Positions 1 to 8,745 of a DNA stretch of 64,000 nt are shown here, one piece after another. A program made the position numbers and the translations under genes. The notes beneath the pieces were generated by a model. The model ran no database searches and was not told the origin of the DNA. It was given only the letters and a program-made list of their open reading frames with translations. The stretch is taken from the NCBI RefSeq assembly GCF_018614575.1, contig NZ_JAGGOJ010000002.1:62001-126000 (forward strand). Reading direction: 5' to 3'. Numbering within the stretch: the first letter of the stretch is position 1; each line of letters starts with the position of its first letter. Source of the stretch: Streptomyces sp. ISL-10 (GTDB taxonomy: Bacteria; Actinomycetota; Actinomycetes; Streptomycetales; Streptomycetaceae).

Positions 1-1526
1 TCGGGCTGCCGTCTCTGGAGAGCAGCCCCCACGATGCCACCACCACCGACGCGGTGACCGTCGCCGCGCTCCTCGGCAGGGAAGCCGGCGGCGCCGAAGG
101 GACCGATCTCGTCGGCCGTGTCGCCGATTCCGTACAGCGCACCGCGCAGTTCATCGCCCACCGCCGCAGGCTCCCCGCCGCCCCCGAGGCCGCGGACCTC
201 TTCCTCTCCGCCGAACAGTCCCTCCTGCTCGGCCACCCACTGCACCCCACGCCCAAGAGCCGCGAGGGACTGTCCGACGCCGAGTCCCGTCTCTACTCAC
301 CCGAGTTGTACGGCGCCTTCCCCCTTCACTGGCTGGCAGTCGACCGCTCCGTCCTCGCCGGTGACTCGGCCTGGACCGAGCGGGGCCGCACGCTCGCCGC
401 CGAGCAGCTCACCTCCCGCCTCGCCGGTGACCTCCAGGTCCCCGGCGACTGCGCCGCGCTGCCCCTGCATCCCTGGCAGGCACGCGACCTGCGCCACCGG
501 CCCGCCGTGGCCGCGCTCCTGGACGCCGGTCTCCTCCACGACCTCGGCCCTCACGGGGCCGATTGGCACCCCACCTCCTCCGTCCGTACCGTGCACCGCC
601 CCGGGGCACCCGCCATGCTCAAACTGTCCCTGGGGCTGCGCATCACCAACTCTCGCCGGGAAAACCTCCGCAAGGAGCTCCACCGTGGTGTGGAGGTCCA
701 CCGTCTGCTCCGCGCGGGACTCGCCGAGCAGTGGCGCGCCGCCCACCCCGGGTTCGACATCGTGCGCGACCCCGCATGGCTCGCCGTGGACACGCCGGAC
801 GGAGAACCCGTCCCGGGACTCGACGTCATGCTGCGCCACAACCCCTTTCACCACGGCGACGACGCCGTCTGCATCGCCGCCCTGACGTCCCCCCGGCCGT
901 GGCCCGGACGCACCGGCACGCACTCGCGACTCTCCGACACGGTCGAGCGCCTCGCCGCCCGCACCGGCCGGCCCGTCGCCGCGGTGGCGGCGGAGTGGCT
1001 CCTGCGCTACCTCGACCAGGTCGTACGCCCCCTGCTCTGGCTCGACGCCACCGCGGGCATCGCCCTCGAAGCGCACCAGCAGAACACGCTGGTACTCCTC
1101 GACCCCGAAGGCTGGCCCGTAGGAGGCCGTTACCGGGACAACCAGGGCTACTACTTCCGCCAGTCCCACCGCGACGCTCTCGAGCGCCGCCTCCCGGGCA
1201 TCGGCCGCGACAGCGACACGTTCGTCTCCGACGACGTCACGGACGAGCGCTTCGCGTACTACCTCGGCATCAACAACGTGCTCGGCCTGATCGGCGCCTT
1301 CGGAGCGCAGCGCCTCGCCGACGAACGGGTCCTCCTCGCCGCCTTCCGGCGCTTCCTGGCGACCCATGTCCGTCTCGGCTCGCCGCTGCCGACGCTGCTC
1401 CTCGAAGCCCCGACGCTGCGGGCCAAGGCCAACCTGCTCACCCGCCTGCACGGCCTCGACGAACTCGTCGGCCCTGTCGACACCCAGTCCGTCTACGTCA
1501 CCATCGCCAACCCTCTCGTGTCCTGA
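1..1526 (+). CDS. IucA/IucC family siderophore synthetase, 5' end cut by window edge
   Basis: NRPS-independent siderophore (NIS) synthetase. Enzymes of this family adenylate a carboxylate and condense it with an amine or hydroxyl in the cytoplasm. The frame is open to base 3, so the start lies outside the window and about 508 codons are visible. Family signatures are visible: LPLHPWQ near base 460, an ST-rich SVRTVHRP segment near 580, LKLSLGLRITNSRR near 620-660, and EAHQQN near 1070, which matches the ATP/substrate-binding His-x-Gln-Asn region. It is followed after 66 bases by an acyltransferase and then a second synthetase on the same strand, which fits one biosynthetic operon. Any iron-box promoter would lie upstream of the window. 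The family is certain; the product cannot be named from sequence alone. Confidence 0.93.
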   Translation, partial: GLPSLESSPHDATTTDAVTVAALLGREAGGAEGTDLVGRVADSVQRTAQFIAHRRRLPAAPEAADLFLSAEQSLLLGHPLHPTPKSREGLSDAESRLYSPELYGAFPLHWLAVDRSVLAGDSAWTERGRTLAAEQLTSRLAGDLQVPGDCAALPLHPWQARDLRHRPAVAALLDAGLLHDLGPHGADWHPTSSVRTVHRPGAPAMLKLSLGLRITNSRRENLRKELHRGVEVHRLLRAGLAEQWRAAHPGFDIVRDPAWLAVDTPDGEPVPGLDVMLRHNPFHHGDDAVCIAALTSPRPWPGRTGTHSRLSDTVERLAARTGRPVAAVAAEWLLRYLDQVVRPLLWLDATAGIALEAHQQNTLVLLDPEGWPVGGRYRDNQGYYFRQSHRDALERRLPGIGRDSDTFVSDDVTDERFAYYLGINNVLGLIGAFGAQRLADERVLLAAFRRFLATHVRLGSPLPTLLLEAPTLRAKANLLTRLHGLDELVGPVDTQSVYVTIANPLVS

Positions 1527-1592
1527 GAAGCGTGCGGATCACCGAACGCCGACACCGTGACGCCGTCCGAACGACGAGAGGAGACCGTCGCC

Positions 1593-2354
1593 GTGCCACA
1601 CCCCGAAGCCATGACCGACACCGGCGCGGAAGAGGCTTCCCCGCCCGGCTCAGGCCCGGAGGACACCCTCCATCTACGCCTGCCCGACGAGTTCCGCACG
1701 CTCTTCCACCAAGGCGCCCACAGCAGCGTTTCTCGCGCGAAACAGATCTCCGTGTCCGCCCAGGACCTCTTGGTCGCCCCGGCAGACCTGTTGGACAGCC
1801 CGGCGGACTGGGGACCGGTGAGCACCCCCGCCGGTGAGTTCCACCTCGTTCCCGTACGTCCGGAACGGGACCTTGCGCTGATCACCCGCTGGATGAACGA
1901 CCCGTCCGTTGCCGCCTTCTGGGAGCTGGACGGACCCGAGTCCGTCACGGCCGCGCACCTGCGCGGCCAGTGCGACGGAGACGGCCGCAGCGTCCCCTGC
2001 CTCGGCGTACTCGACGGCACACCCATGAGCTACTTCGAGATCTACCGTGCCGACCTCGATCCCCTGGCCCGTCACTATCCCGCCCGCCCGCACGACACCG
2101 GCATTCATCTCCTCCTCGGCGGCGTGGCCGACCGCGGACGGGGCCTGGGGTCCGTACTCCTCAGAGCCGTCTCCGACCTCGTACTCGACCGCCGCCCGCG
2201 CTGCGCACGTGTCGTCGCCGAACCCGATCTGCGCAACACCCCCTCCGTGTCCGCCTTTCTCAACGCCGGCTTCCGCTTGTTCGGGGAAGCCGACCTACCC
2301 GACAAGCGAGCCGCGCTCATGGTCCGTGATCGCGGTCTGCGGCACCTGCTGTGA
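1593..2354 (+). CDS. GNAT acyltransferase of siderophore type (IucB/MbtK-like)
   Basis: A 253-residue protein whose C-terminal ~180 residues look like the acetyltransferase family that acylates hydroxylamines in siderophore assembly (IucB, MbtK, AlcB). Visible landmarks are HLVPVRPERDLALITRWMND, SYFEIYRADLDPLARHY, DTGIHLLLGG, and ARVVAEPDLRNTPSVSAFLNAGF at the acyl-CoA end. I chose the GTG at 1593 because AGAGGAGAC sits 8 bases upstream; an earlier in-frame GTG at 1557 has no ribosome binding site. It lies between two IucA/IucC genes, so its expected job is to acylate the hydroxylamine substrate the synthetases use. The acyl donor cannot be read from the sequence. Confidence 0.88.
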   Translation: MPHPEAMTDTGAEEASPPGSGPEDTLHLRLPDEFRTLFHQGAHSSVSRAKQISVSAQDLLVAPADLLDSPADWGPVSTPAGEFHLVPVRPERDLALITRWMNDPSVAAFWELDGPESVTAAHLRGQCDGDGRSVPCLGVLDGTPMSYFEIYRADLDPLARHYPARPHDTGIHLLLGGVADRGRGLGSVLLRAVSDLVLDRRPRCARVVAEPDLRNTPSVSAFLNAGFRLFGEADLPDKRAALMVRDRGLRHLL

Positions 2355-2412
2355 CCGGCTCGCTGCGTTCCTACACCGCTCGAACCGCATCGGTTCCACT
2401 CGAGGAGTCCCC

Positions 2413-4461
2413 GTGCCGAAGCCCCCTGCCAGCCACGACTCCACCGCCTCGACCGAAAGCACCGCCTCGATCGAACCCACCGCCTCGACCGACTCCGCCG
2501 CTTGGGCAGAGTCCAGCGCCTCGACCCGCTCCACGCCTTCGACCGCACGCATCGGCGCTGCACGCGCTGCCGGCACCGCACGCGCCGAACCCGCCGCACG
2601 CGCCGAACCGGCGACCCAGCCGTCGCCGTCCGGCCTGTGTGTGCCACCCGGCCTCGACCGGGACAGCTGGGAGCGGGCCGCCGCCCGACTGCTGGCCAAG
2701 ATGATCGGCGAGTTCGCCTACGAGGAGATCATCGAGCCGAAGATCGCCGAACCGCGGGCGGACGCGGCCGCTGTCCCTCACAGCGCCCAGCCCGGCGACC
2801 TCACACGCCCGGCACCGAGCCGGCGCTACGTCCTCACCGTCGACGACCGCGGAGACCTGACCTTCCTGGCGCGGCGCGGTGCCTACGGAAGCTGGCGCGT
2901 GGAGGCCGGCTCCGTCGAGTGGAGCGGGCAGCCCTTCTCGGACCCGCTCGCCTTCCTCGCCCGGGCGAAGGACACCCTCGCCCTCGACGGGGCCACCCTC
3001 GGCCACCTGCTGCGCGAGCTCTCCCTCACCCTCACCGCCGACACCGCGCTCTCCCACAGGGCGGTCATGGCCGCCGAGCTGGCCGACCTCGGCTACGCCG
3101 AACTCGAGGGACACCAGACCGGGCATCCGTGGCTCGTCCTCAACAAGGGCCGCATCGGATTCTCGGCACGCGACGCCGCCCGCTGGTCACCCGAAGCACG
3201 CAGCCCCGCTGCACTGCCGTGGATCGCCGTCGGCACCGCACTCGCGCGGTACCGGGGCGTCTCGCACCTCGCCACACCGGACGACCTCTATCACCGCGAG
3301 CTCGACGACTCCGTGCGCGCCGCTTTCGACGCCGCACTGCGCGCCAGAGGGCTTGATCCGGCGGCGTACCTCTTTCTGCCCGTACACCCCTGGCAGTGGG
3401 ACGAGGTGCTGCTGCCGCTGTACGCACCGGCCATCGCCCGGCAGGAGATCGTCCCGCTGACCGAGGACGGCGATCTCCGGCTGCCCCAGCAGTCCATCCG
3501 TACGTTCGTGAACGTCGACCGCCCTGATCGGCACACGGTCAAACTGCCGCTGTCCATCCTCAACACGCTGGTGTGGCGCGGACTGCCCACGGAACGGACC
3601 CTCGCAGCTCCGGCCGTCACCGCGTGGGTGCAGGGACTGCGGGATGCCGACCCGTTCCTCCGCGACGACTGCCGGGCGATCCTGCTCGGAGAGGTCGCCT
3701 CGGTCACCGTCGAGCATCCCCTGTACGACCGCCTCGACGGTGTGCCCTATCAGTACAAGGAACTGCTCGGCGCCATCTGGCGCGAGCCGCTCGGGCCGCG
3801 CCTGGACCCGGGCGAGCGGGCCCGCACCCTCGCGTCACTGCTCCACACCGATCCCCGGGGCCGCGCCTTCGCCGCCGAGCTGGTCGAGCGGTCGGGGCTC
3901 GGCCCCGACGTCTGGCTCCAGCGGCTGTTCGCCGCTCTCCTGCCTCCGCTGCTGCACTTTCTCTACCGCTACGGGACGGTCTTCTCCCCGCACGGGGAGA
4001 ACGCGATCGTCGTCTACGACGAGCACGACGTCCCGGTGCGGCTGGCGATCAAGGATTTCGTCGACGACGTCAACGTCAGCGCCCGGCCGCTGCCCGAGCA
4101 CGCCTCGATGCCGGACGAGGTGCGGCGTGTCCTGCTGACCGAGGAGCCCGGTTTCCTCACCCAGTTCATCCACTCGGGACTCTTCGTGGGCGTCTTCCGG
4201 TATCTCGCCCCGCTCTTCGATGATCAGCTCGGAGTCGCCGAGGCGGCGTTCTTCTCCCTCGTACGGGCGGAGATCCTCCGGTATCAGGCCCGCTTCCCGG
4301 AGCTCGAGGAGCGTTACGAGCTGTTCGATCTGCTCACGGAACGTATCGATCGGTTGTGCCTCAACCGCAACAGGCTTCATCTCGACGGTTACCGTGACCG
4401 GCCCGACCGTCCCCACGCCGCCGTGCACGGCACCGTGCCCAACCCGCTGAGCATGGCCTGA
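2413..4461 (+). CDS. IucA/IucC family siderophore synthetase (second copy)
   Basis: A 682-residue NIS synthetase. The GTG at 2413 follows GAGGAG at 2402-2407. The first ~80 residues are a low-complexity Ser/Thr/Ala region partly made of 18-bp repeats; the enzyme proper starts near residue 80. Landmarks are PVHPWQWDEVLLPLY, PQQSIRTFVNVDRP, TVKLPLSILNTLVWRGL, SPHGENAIVVYDE (the His-x-Glu-Asn site) and AIKDFVDDVNV, followed by a FhuF-like C-terminal part. It is the last gene of the visible siderophore operon. Two synthetases plus an acyltransferase imply at least two condensations. The low-complexity head is unusual for the family and may be a linker or a start artefact; a start nearer residue 75 would still encode a full synthetase. 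Confidence 0.93.
   Translation: MPKPPASHDSTASTESTASIEPTASTDSAAWAESSASTRSTPSTARIGAARAAGTARAEPAARAEPATQPSPSGLCVPPGLDRDSWERAAARLLAKMIGEFAYEEIIEPKIAEPRADAAAVPHSAQPGDLTRPAPSRRYVLTVDDRGDLTFLARRGAYGSWRVEAGSVEWSGQPFSDPLAFLARAKDTLALDGATLGHLLRELSLTLTADTALSHRAVMAAELADLGYAELEGHQTGHPWLVLNKGRIGFSARDAARWSPEARSPAALPWIAVGTALARYRGVSHLATPDDLYHRELDDSVRAAFDAALRARGLDPAAYLFLPVHPWQWDEVLLPLYAPAIARQEIVPLTEDGDLRLPQQSIRTFVNVDRPDRHTVKLPLSILNTLVWRGLPTERTLAAPAVTAWVQGLRDADPFLRDDCRAILLGEVASVTVEHPLYDRLDGVPYQYKELLGAIWREPLGPRLDPGERARTLASLLHTDPRGRAFAAELVERSGLGPDVWLQRLFAALLPPLLHFLYRYGTVFSPHGENAIVVYDEHDVPVRLAIKDFVDDVNVSARPLPEHASMPDEVRRVLLTEEPGFLTQFIHSGLFVGVFRYLAPLFDDQLGVAEAAFFSLVRAEILRYQARFPELEERYELFDLLTERIDRLCLNRNRLHLDGYRDRPDRPHAAVHGTVPNPLSMA
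2443..2500 (+). repeat. Three 18-bp direct repeats in the head of the synthetase gene
   Basis: ACCGCCTCGA recurs at 2443, 2461 and 2479, an exact 18-bp period, encoding Ser-Thr-Ala-Ser-type hexapeptides. The period is a multiple of three, so copy-number change would keep the frame. Confidence 0.85.
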
Positions 4462-4514
4462 TGCGCGCGATGGGTGATCGTGGTGTCAGTGGTGCCCCGT
4501 AGGCTGGTCGAGCT

Positions 4515-6485
4515 ATGACGAAGCCATCCCTCCCCGAGCTCCTCCATGCCGCCGTCACCGCCGTCGGCGGGGTGGAACGGCCAGGCCAGGTCACGATGGC
4601 CGAGGCCGTCGCCGAGGCCGTCGACGACAATTCCCACCTTCTGGTGCAGGCCGGCACCGGCACCGGAAAGTCCCTGGGATATCTGGTCCCGGCGCTTGCC
4701 CATGGGGAAAGGGTGGTCGTCGCCACCGCCACCCTCGCGCTGCAGCGGCAGCTGGTGGAGCGTGATCTTCCGCGCACCGTCGACGCGCTGCACCCCCTGC
4801 TGCGCCGGCGGCCCGAGTTCGCCATGCTCAAGGGCCGCTCCAACTACCTCTGCCTGCACCGTCTGCACGAGGGCGCGCCGCAGGACGAGGAGGAGGGCCT
4901 CTTCGACCAGTTCGAGGCCGCCGCGCCGACGAGCAAGCTCGGCCAGGACCTGCTGCGCATGCGGGACTGGGCGGACGAGACCGAGACGGGCGACCGCGAC
5001 GACCTCACGCCCGGTGTTTCCGACCGGGCCTGGGGCCAGGTCTCCGTCTCCTCCCGCGAATGCCTCGGGGCGTCCAAGTGCGCATACGGCGCCGAGTGCT
5101 TCGCCGAGATGGCCAGGGAGCGTGCGAAGCTCGCCGACGTGGTGGTCACCAATCACGCGCTGCTCGCGATCGACGCCATCGAGGGAGCGCCGGTCCTGCC
5201 GCAGCACGAGGTGCTGATCGTCGACGAGGCGCACGAGCTGGTCTCGCGCGTGACCGGTGTCGCCACCGGCGAGCTCACCCCGGGCCAGGTCAACCGCGCT
5301 GTGCGCCGCGCGGCGAAACTGGTCAACGAGAAGGCGGCGGACGCGCTCCAGACCGCCTCGGAGACGTTCGAGCGCGTGATGGAGCTGGCGCTGCCGGGCC
5401 GCCTCGAGGAAATCCCGGAGGACCTGGGCTACGCGCTCATGGCGCTGCGTGACGCCTCACGGACGGTGATCAGCGCGATCGGCTCCGCCCGGGACAAGTC
5501 GGTCCAGGACGAGGACGCGGTGCGCAAGCAGGCGCTCGCCTCCGTGGAGAACATCCATGCCGTCGCCGAGCGCATCACCCAGGGTTCCGAGTACGACGTC
5601 GTCTGGTACGAGCGGCACGACCGCTTCGGCGCTTCGCTGCGTGTGGCGCCCCTGTCGGTCTCGGGGCTACTGCGCGAGAAGCTGTTCTCGGAGCGGTCGG
5701 TGGTGCTCACGTCCGCGACCCTCAAGCTGGGCGGCGACTTCAACGGGGTGGGGGCATCGCTGGGGCTCGCCCCGGAGGGCACCGGCGGGGAGGAGGTGCC
5801 GCAGTGGAAGGGCCTCGATGTCGGTTCGCCCTTCGACTACCCCAAGCAGGGCATCCTCTACGTCGCACGGCACCTTGCGACGCCGGGCCGTGAAGGTTCG
5901 CGCGGCGACATGATGGACGAGCTGGCCGAGCTGGTGGAGGCCGCCGGCGGACGCACCCTCGGGCTGTTCTCCTCCATGCGGGCCGCCCAGGCCGCCGCCG
6001 AGGAACTGAGAGGGCGGCTCGACAAGCCGATCCTGCTGCAGGGCGAGGAGACGCTCGGCGAGTTGATCAAAAATTTCGCCGCCGATCCCGAGACCTGCCT
6101 CTTCGGCACGCTCTCCCTCTGGCAGGGCGTCGATGTGCCGGGCCCCGGATGCCAGCTGGTGGTCATGGACCGCATCCCGTTCCCGCGGCCCGACGACCCG
6201 CTGATGAGCGCGCGGCAGAAGGCGGTGGAGGAAGCCGGCGGCAACGGCTTCATGGCCGTCGCCGCGACGCATGCGGCCCTCCTCATGGCGCAGGGCGCCG
6301 GCCGTCTGGTGCGTGCCACGGGCGATCGTGGCGTCGTCGCCGTGCTGGACCCGAGGCTGGCCAACGCCCGGTACGGGAGCTATCTGCGGGCTTCTCTGCC
6401 CGATTTCTGGTACACGACGGACCGCAATCAGGTGCGCCGGTCGCTGGCGGCCATTGACGCGGCGGCCAAGGCGGACGGCAAGTAG
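4515..6485 (+). CDS. DinG-family ATP-dependent DNA helicase
   Basis: A 656-residue superfamily 2, XPD/DinG-like helicase. Visible motifs: a Q-like RPGQ near residue 22, Walker A AGTGTGKS at 46-53, four cysteines placed for a 4Fe-4S cluster (one near 113 and three between about 180 and 193 in SRECLGASKCAYGAEC), DEAH near 236, and the C-terminal motifs SLWQGVDVPG and QGAGRLVRA. It is expected to unwind DNA 5' to 3' in repair or at R-loops. The ATG at 4515 lies nine bases after a TAGGCT -10-like box, so the mRNA may be leaderless. It converges on lexA; a hairpin at 6604-6632 separates them. No LexA box is visible at its own start. Confidence 0.93.
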   Translation: MTKPSLPELLHAAVTAVGGVERPGQVTMAEAVAEAVDDNSHLLVQAGTGTGKSLGYLVPALAHGERVVVATATLALQRQLVERDLPRTVDALHPLLRRRPEFAMLKGRSNYLCLHRLHEGAPQDEEEGLFDQFEAAAPTSKLGQDLLRMRDWADETETGDRDDLTPGVSDRAWGQVSVSSRECLGASKCAYGAECFAEMARERAKLADVVVTNHALLAIDAIEGAPVLPQHEVLIVDEAHELVSRVTGVATGELTPGQVNRAVRRAAKLVNEKAADALQTASETFERVMELALPGRLEEIPEDLGYALMALRDASRTVISAIGSARDKSVQDEDAVRKQALASVENIHAVAERITQGSEYDVVWYERHDRFGASLRVAPLSVSGLLREKLFSERSVVLTSATLKLGGDFNGVGASLGLAPEGTGGEEVPQWKGLDVGSPFDYPKQGILYVARHLATPGREGSRGDMMDELAELVEAAGGRTLGLFSSMRAAQAAAEELRGRLDKPILLQGEETLGELIKNFAADPETCLFGTLSLWQGVDVPGPGCQLVVMDRIPFPRPDDPLMSARQKAVEEAGGNGFMAVAATHAALLMAQGAGRLVRATGDRGVVAVLDPRLANARYGSYLRASLPDFWYTTDRNQVRRSLAAIDAAAKADGK

Positions 6486-6540
6486 CCCAGCGGCCGCGTG
6501 CGTCCCGCCGGGGGAGACCCACACATCCTTCCCGCCTGTA

Positions 6541-6600
6541 GAAGACACGGCTGGTAGAAGACACGGCTGGTAGAAGACACGGCAGGAAGAAGACACGGCA
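6541..6600. repeat. Four tandem 16-bp repeats between the helicase gene and lexA
   Basis: GAAGACACGG recurs at 6541, 6557, 6573 and 6589, an exact 16-bp period; the unit is GGTAGAAGACACGGCT with one or two changes in the last copy. The array lies in the spacer between two converging genes and encodes nothing evident. Confidence 0.9.
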
Positions 6601-6603
6601 GGA

Positions 6604-6632
6604 CCCCGGGACCGGCGCAGTGGGTCCCGGGG
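6604..6632. terminator. Hairpin between converging helicase gene and lexA
   Basis: CCCCGGGACC pairs perfectly with GGTCCCGGGG across a nine-base loop. It sits between the 3' ends of two converging genes and could serve both strands; there is no T-tract. Confidence 0.7.
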
Positions 6633-6655
6633 CCCGGTCAGAGCCGGCGAGTCCG

Positions 6656-7441
6656 TCAGACCCGCCGCAGCACCGCCACCACCTTGCCGAGGATGGTCGC
6701 CTCGTCGCCGGGGATGGGCTGGTACGCAGCGTTGTGCGGGAGCAGCCAGACATGGCCGTTCTCCCGCTTGAAGCGCTTGACGGTGGCCTCGCCGTCGAGC
6801 ATCGCGGCGACGATGTCCCCGTTCTCGGCGACGGGCTGGCGGCGCACCGTCACCCAGTCGCCGTCGCAGATCGCGGCCTCGATCATCGAGTCGCCGACGA
6901 CCTTGAGGACGAACAGCTCGCCGTCACCGACCAGCTGCCGGGGGAGGGGAAAGACGTCCTCGACGGACTCCTCGGCGAGGATCGGGCCACCGGCCGCGAT
7001 CCGGCCCACCAGCGGCACATACGAAGCGGCGGGCTTGCCTGTGGTGTCCGTCGGCTGGGTGCTGGGCTGGTCGGAGCCGCGGACCTCGTACGCGCGGGGG
7101 CGGTGCGGGTCCCGCCGCAGGAAGCCCTTGCGCTCCAGCGCCATGAGCTGGTGTGCGACGGAGGAGGTGCTGGAAAGCCCGACCGCCTGGCCGATCTCGC
7201 GCATGGACGGCGGGTAACCCCGGCGCTGCACGGAGTCGCGGATCACCTCGATGACACGCCGCTGCCGGTCCGTGAGGCCGGAGCTGTCCGCCCGGATCCC
7301 TGGAGGTCGGCCGGGCAGCGAGCGGGTGGGCTTGGGCCCCTCCGGGGTCGTGGCTGCGTCATTCATGGCATGCACCGGCTCGAATCGGTTCTGGGAGCGG
7401 TCCTGGGCAGTGATGGCGGCACTGTCAGCGGTGGTGGTCAC
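6656..7441 (-). CDS. lexA: LexA repressor
   Basis: SOS repressor of 261 residues. It has an N-terminal winged helix (about residues 55-115, [19 protein letters not shown]) and a C-terminal S24 self-cleaving domain. The scissile Ala150-Gly151 (RIAAGG), nucleophile Ser185 (GDSM) and general base Lys222 (TVKRFK) are all present, so autocleavage on RecA filaments is expected. The GTG at 7441 is preceded by GAGAGGGG. A canonical actinobacterial SOS box lies 63 bases upstream (7504-7517), consistent with autoregulation. It is divergent from nrdR, a pairing common in actinobacteria that links damage response to dNTP supply. Confidence 0.98.
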   Translation of the reverse strand: MTTTADSAAITAQDRSQNRFEPVHAMNDAATTPEGPKPTRSLPGRPPGIRADSSGLTDRQRRVIEVIRDSVQRRGYPPSMREIGQAVGLSSTSSVAHQLMALERKGFLRRDPHRPRAYEVRGSDQPSTQPTDTTGKPAASYVPLVGRIAAGGPILAEESVEDVFPLPRQLVGDGELFVLKVVGDSMIEAAICDGDWVTVRRQPVAENGDIVAAMLDGEATVKRFKRENGHVWLLPHNAAYQPIPGDEATILGKVVAVLRRV

Positions 7442-7503
7442 GTCGGCCCCTCTCGAATGGTCTCCCTAGCTGGACAACGGTAGTTGCTTTCGAAAGGTTG
7501 CGC

Positions 7504-7517
7504 CAAACACACGTTCG
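7504..7517 (-). promoter_or_regulatory. LexA (SOS) box upstream of lexA
   Basis: Read on the minus strand this is CGAACGTGTGTTTG, matching every position of the Gram-positive SOS consensus CGAAC-RNRY-GTTYG. It lies 63 bases before the lexA start codon. Confidence 0.9.
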
Positions 7518-7905
7518 AGTGAAAAATCGCGGATTGTCTGACGTGGCTGCTCAGCTGGGTGTATGTGCGAACGCCGTGATGCGGGTCGGCGGGAGTTCTT
7601 ACGGTAGCCTCCGCCGCCGGAGGGGTGGGGGCCGGGCCGGTGATCAGTCTGGCACTGCCTTCCGTCCGGCACTCGTAGCCGCGCTCGCGCGCCCGCTCGC
7701 TCCCCGCTCGTGCGGCTGCGCTTTCGGTGCTTCCCTTGCTCCGGGTGTGCGCTCCGGATTCTTCCCGTGCGCTCCGTGCTCGGCCGTGCGGGATGCGTTT
7801 CCCTCGTTTCGTGTGCGCTCTGTGGATGGCCCTCATACGGCCCGTACGCGGCCGGTCGCCCGGCCTGTGCGCGCGACACGCGCTACGGACCGAAAAATCG
7901 GTCGG
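7518..7905. other. Non-coding spacer of the lexA/nrdR divergent region
   Basis: No convincing gene. Short open frames here have poor codon composition and no ribosome binding sites. A small GC-rich hairpin (CCTCCGCCGCCGGAGG) lies near 7605. Confidence 0.6.
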
Positions 7906-7952
7906 ACCCCAGATCTAGTGGTTGGATTGTGACCGCCACCCAGAAGTTGTGG
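7906..7952 (+). promoter_or_regulatory. Tandem NrdR boxes upstream of nrdRJ
   Basis: Two 16-base sites, ACCCCAGATCTAGTGG (7906-7921) and CACCCAGAAGTTGTGG (7937-7952), begin exactly 31 bases apart, about three helical turns. The first matches the consensus ACACWATATATWGTGT at 11 of 16 positions and the second at about 8. Paired boxes with this spacing are the known NrdR arrangement. Confidence 0.65.
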
Positions 7953-8063
7953 TCCCCGGTCCGTCGAAGCCCGGGGGATCGCCTATGCTTGGGGCTGCTT
8001 CGGGGGGCTCAACGGGCCTGTTGAGGCTATTCGGTCGTGCTGTTGAAGGAGGGGTTGGGAGCC

Positions 8064-8573
8064 ATGCACTGTCCCTTCTGCAGGCACCCTGACAGCCGCG
8101 TCGTCGACAGTCGGACCACCGACGACGGAACGTCGATCCGACGCCGCCGGCAGTGCCCCGACTGCTCCCGCCGCTTCACGACGGTGGAGACCGCGTCGCT
8201 GATGGTGATCAAGCGCAGCGGCGTGACGGAACCTTTCAGCCGCACCAAGGTCATCTCCGGCGTCCGCAAGGCGTGCCAGGGGCGACCGGTCACGGAAGAC
8301 GCTCTCGCTCAGCTCGGCCAGCGGGTCGAGGAAGCGGTGCGCGCCACCGGAAGTGCCGAGCTGACCACCCACGACGTCGGTCTGGCCATACTCGGCCCCC
8401 TGCAGGAACTCGACCTCGTCGCGTACCTGCGTTTCGCGTCCGTCTACCGGGCGTTCGACTCACTCGAGGACTTCGAGGCCGCCATCGCGGAGCTCCGCGG
8501 CGAGCGGCCACCCGTAAAGGAGCGGAGCGACGGGGCCGTCGAGGTCCCCGTTCCCGCGACCGCCGCCGACTGA
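8064..8573 (+). CDS. nrdR: Transcriptional repressor NrdR
   Basis: A 169-residue nucleotide-sensing repressor of ribonucleotide reductase genes. The zinc ribbon uses Cys3, Cys6, Cys31 and Cys34 (MHCPFC ... CPDC), followed by an ATP-cone domain at roughly 49-139 ([16 protein letters not shown]). The ATG at 8064 follows a strong AAGGAGG at 8046-8052; it gives the invariant MHCPFC start, and an upstream in-frame start at 8037 would add nine residues. It precedes nrdJ by 172 bases on the same strand. NrdR-dATP should bind the tandem boxes upstream and repress both genes. The tail after residue 150 is variable in the family. Confidence 0.98.
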   Translation: MHCPFCRHPDSRVVDSRTTDDGTSIRRRRQCPDCSRRFTTVETASLMVIKRSGVTEPFSRTKVISGVRKACQGRPVTEDALAQLGQRVEEAVRATGSAELTTHDVGLAILGPLQELDLVAYLRFASVYRAFDSLEDFEAAIAELRGERPPVKERSDGAVEVPVPATAAD

Positions 8574-8745
8574 GCGGCACCGGCCGAGCGGGCGGAGCCT
8601 GTGCGTCACGGGCTCTCCGGCCGGCTCAGGGCGGCACATGACCTGTCACGGGCGCCGAAGAGGCGCTCCGGGACAACAGACACAAGCAGTGCCACGGGAA
8701 GATCTGGGCACTTCAGGGCGTTTTTGCCCATGTATGGGAGGCGGC

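Noticed and set aside
7710..8024. 104-codon frame between lexA and nrdR
   Set aside because: Covers the NrdR boxes, has Cys/Arg-rich random composition and no ribosome binding site.
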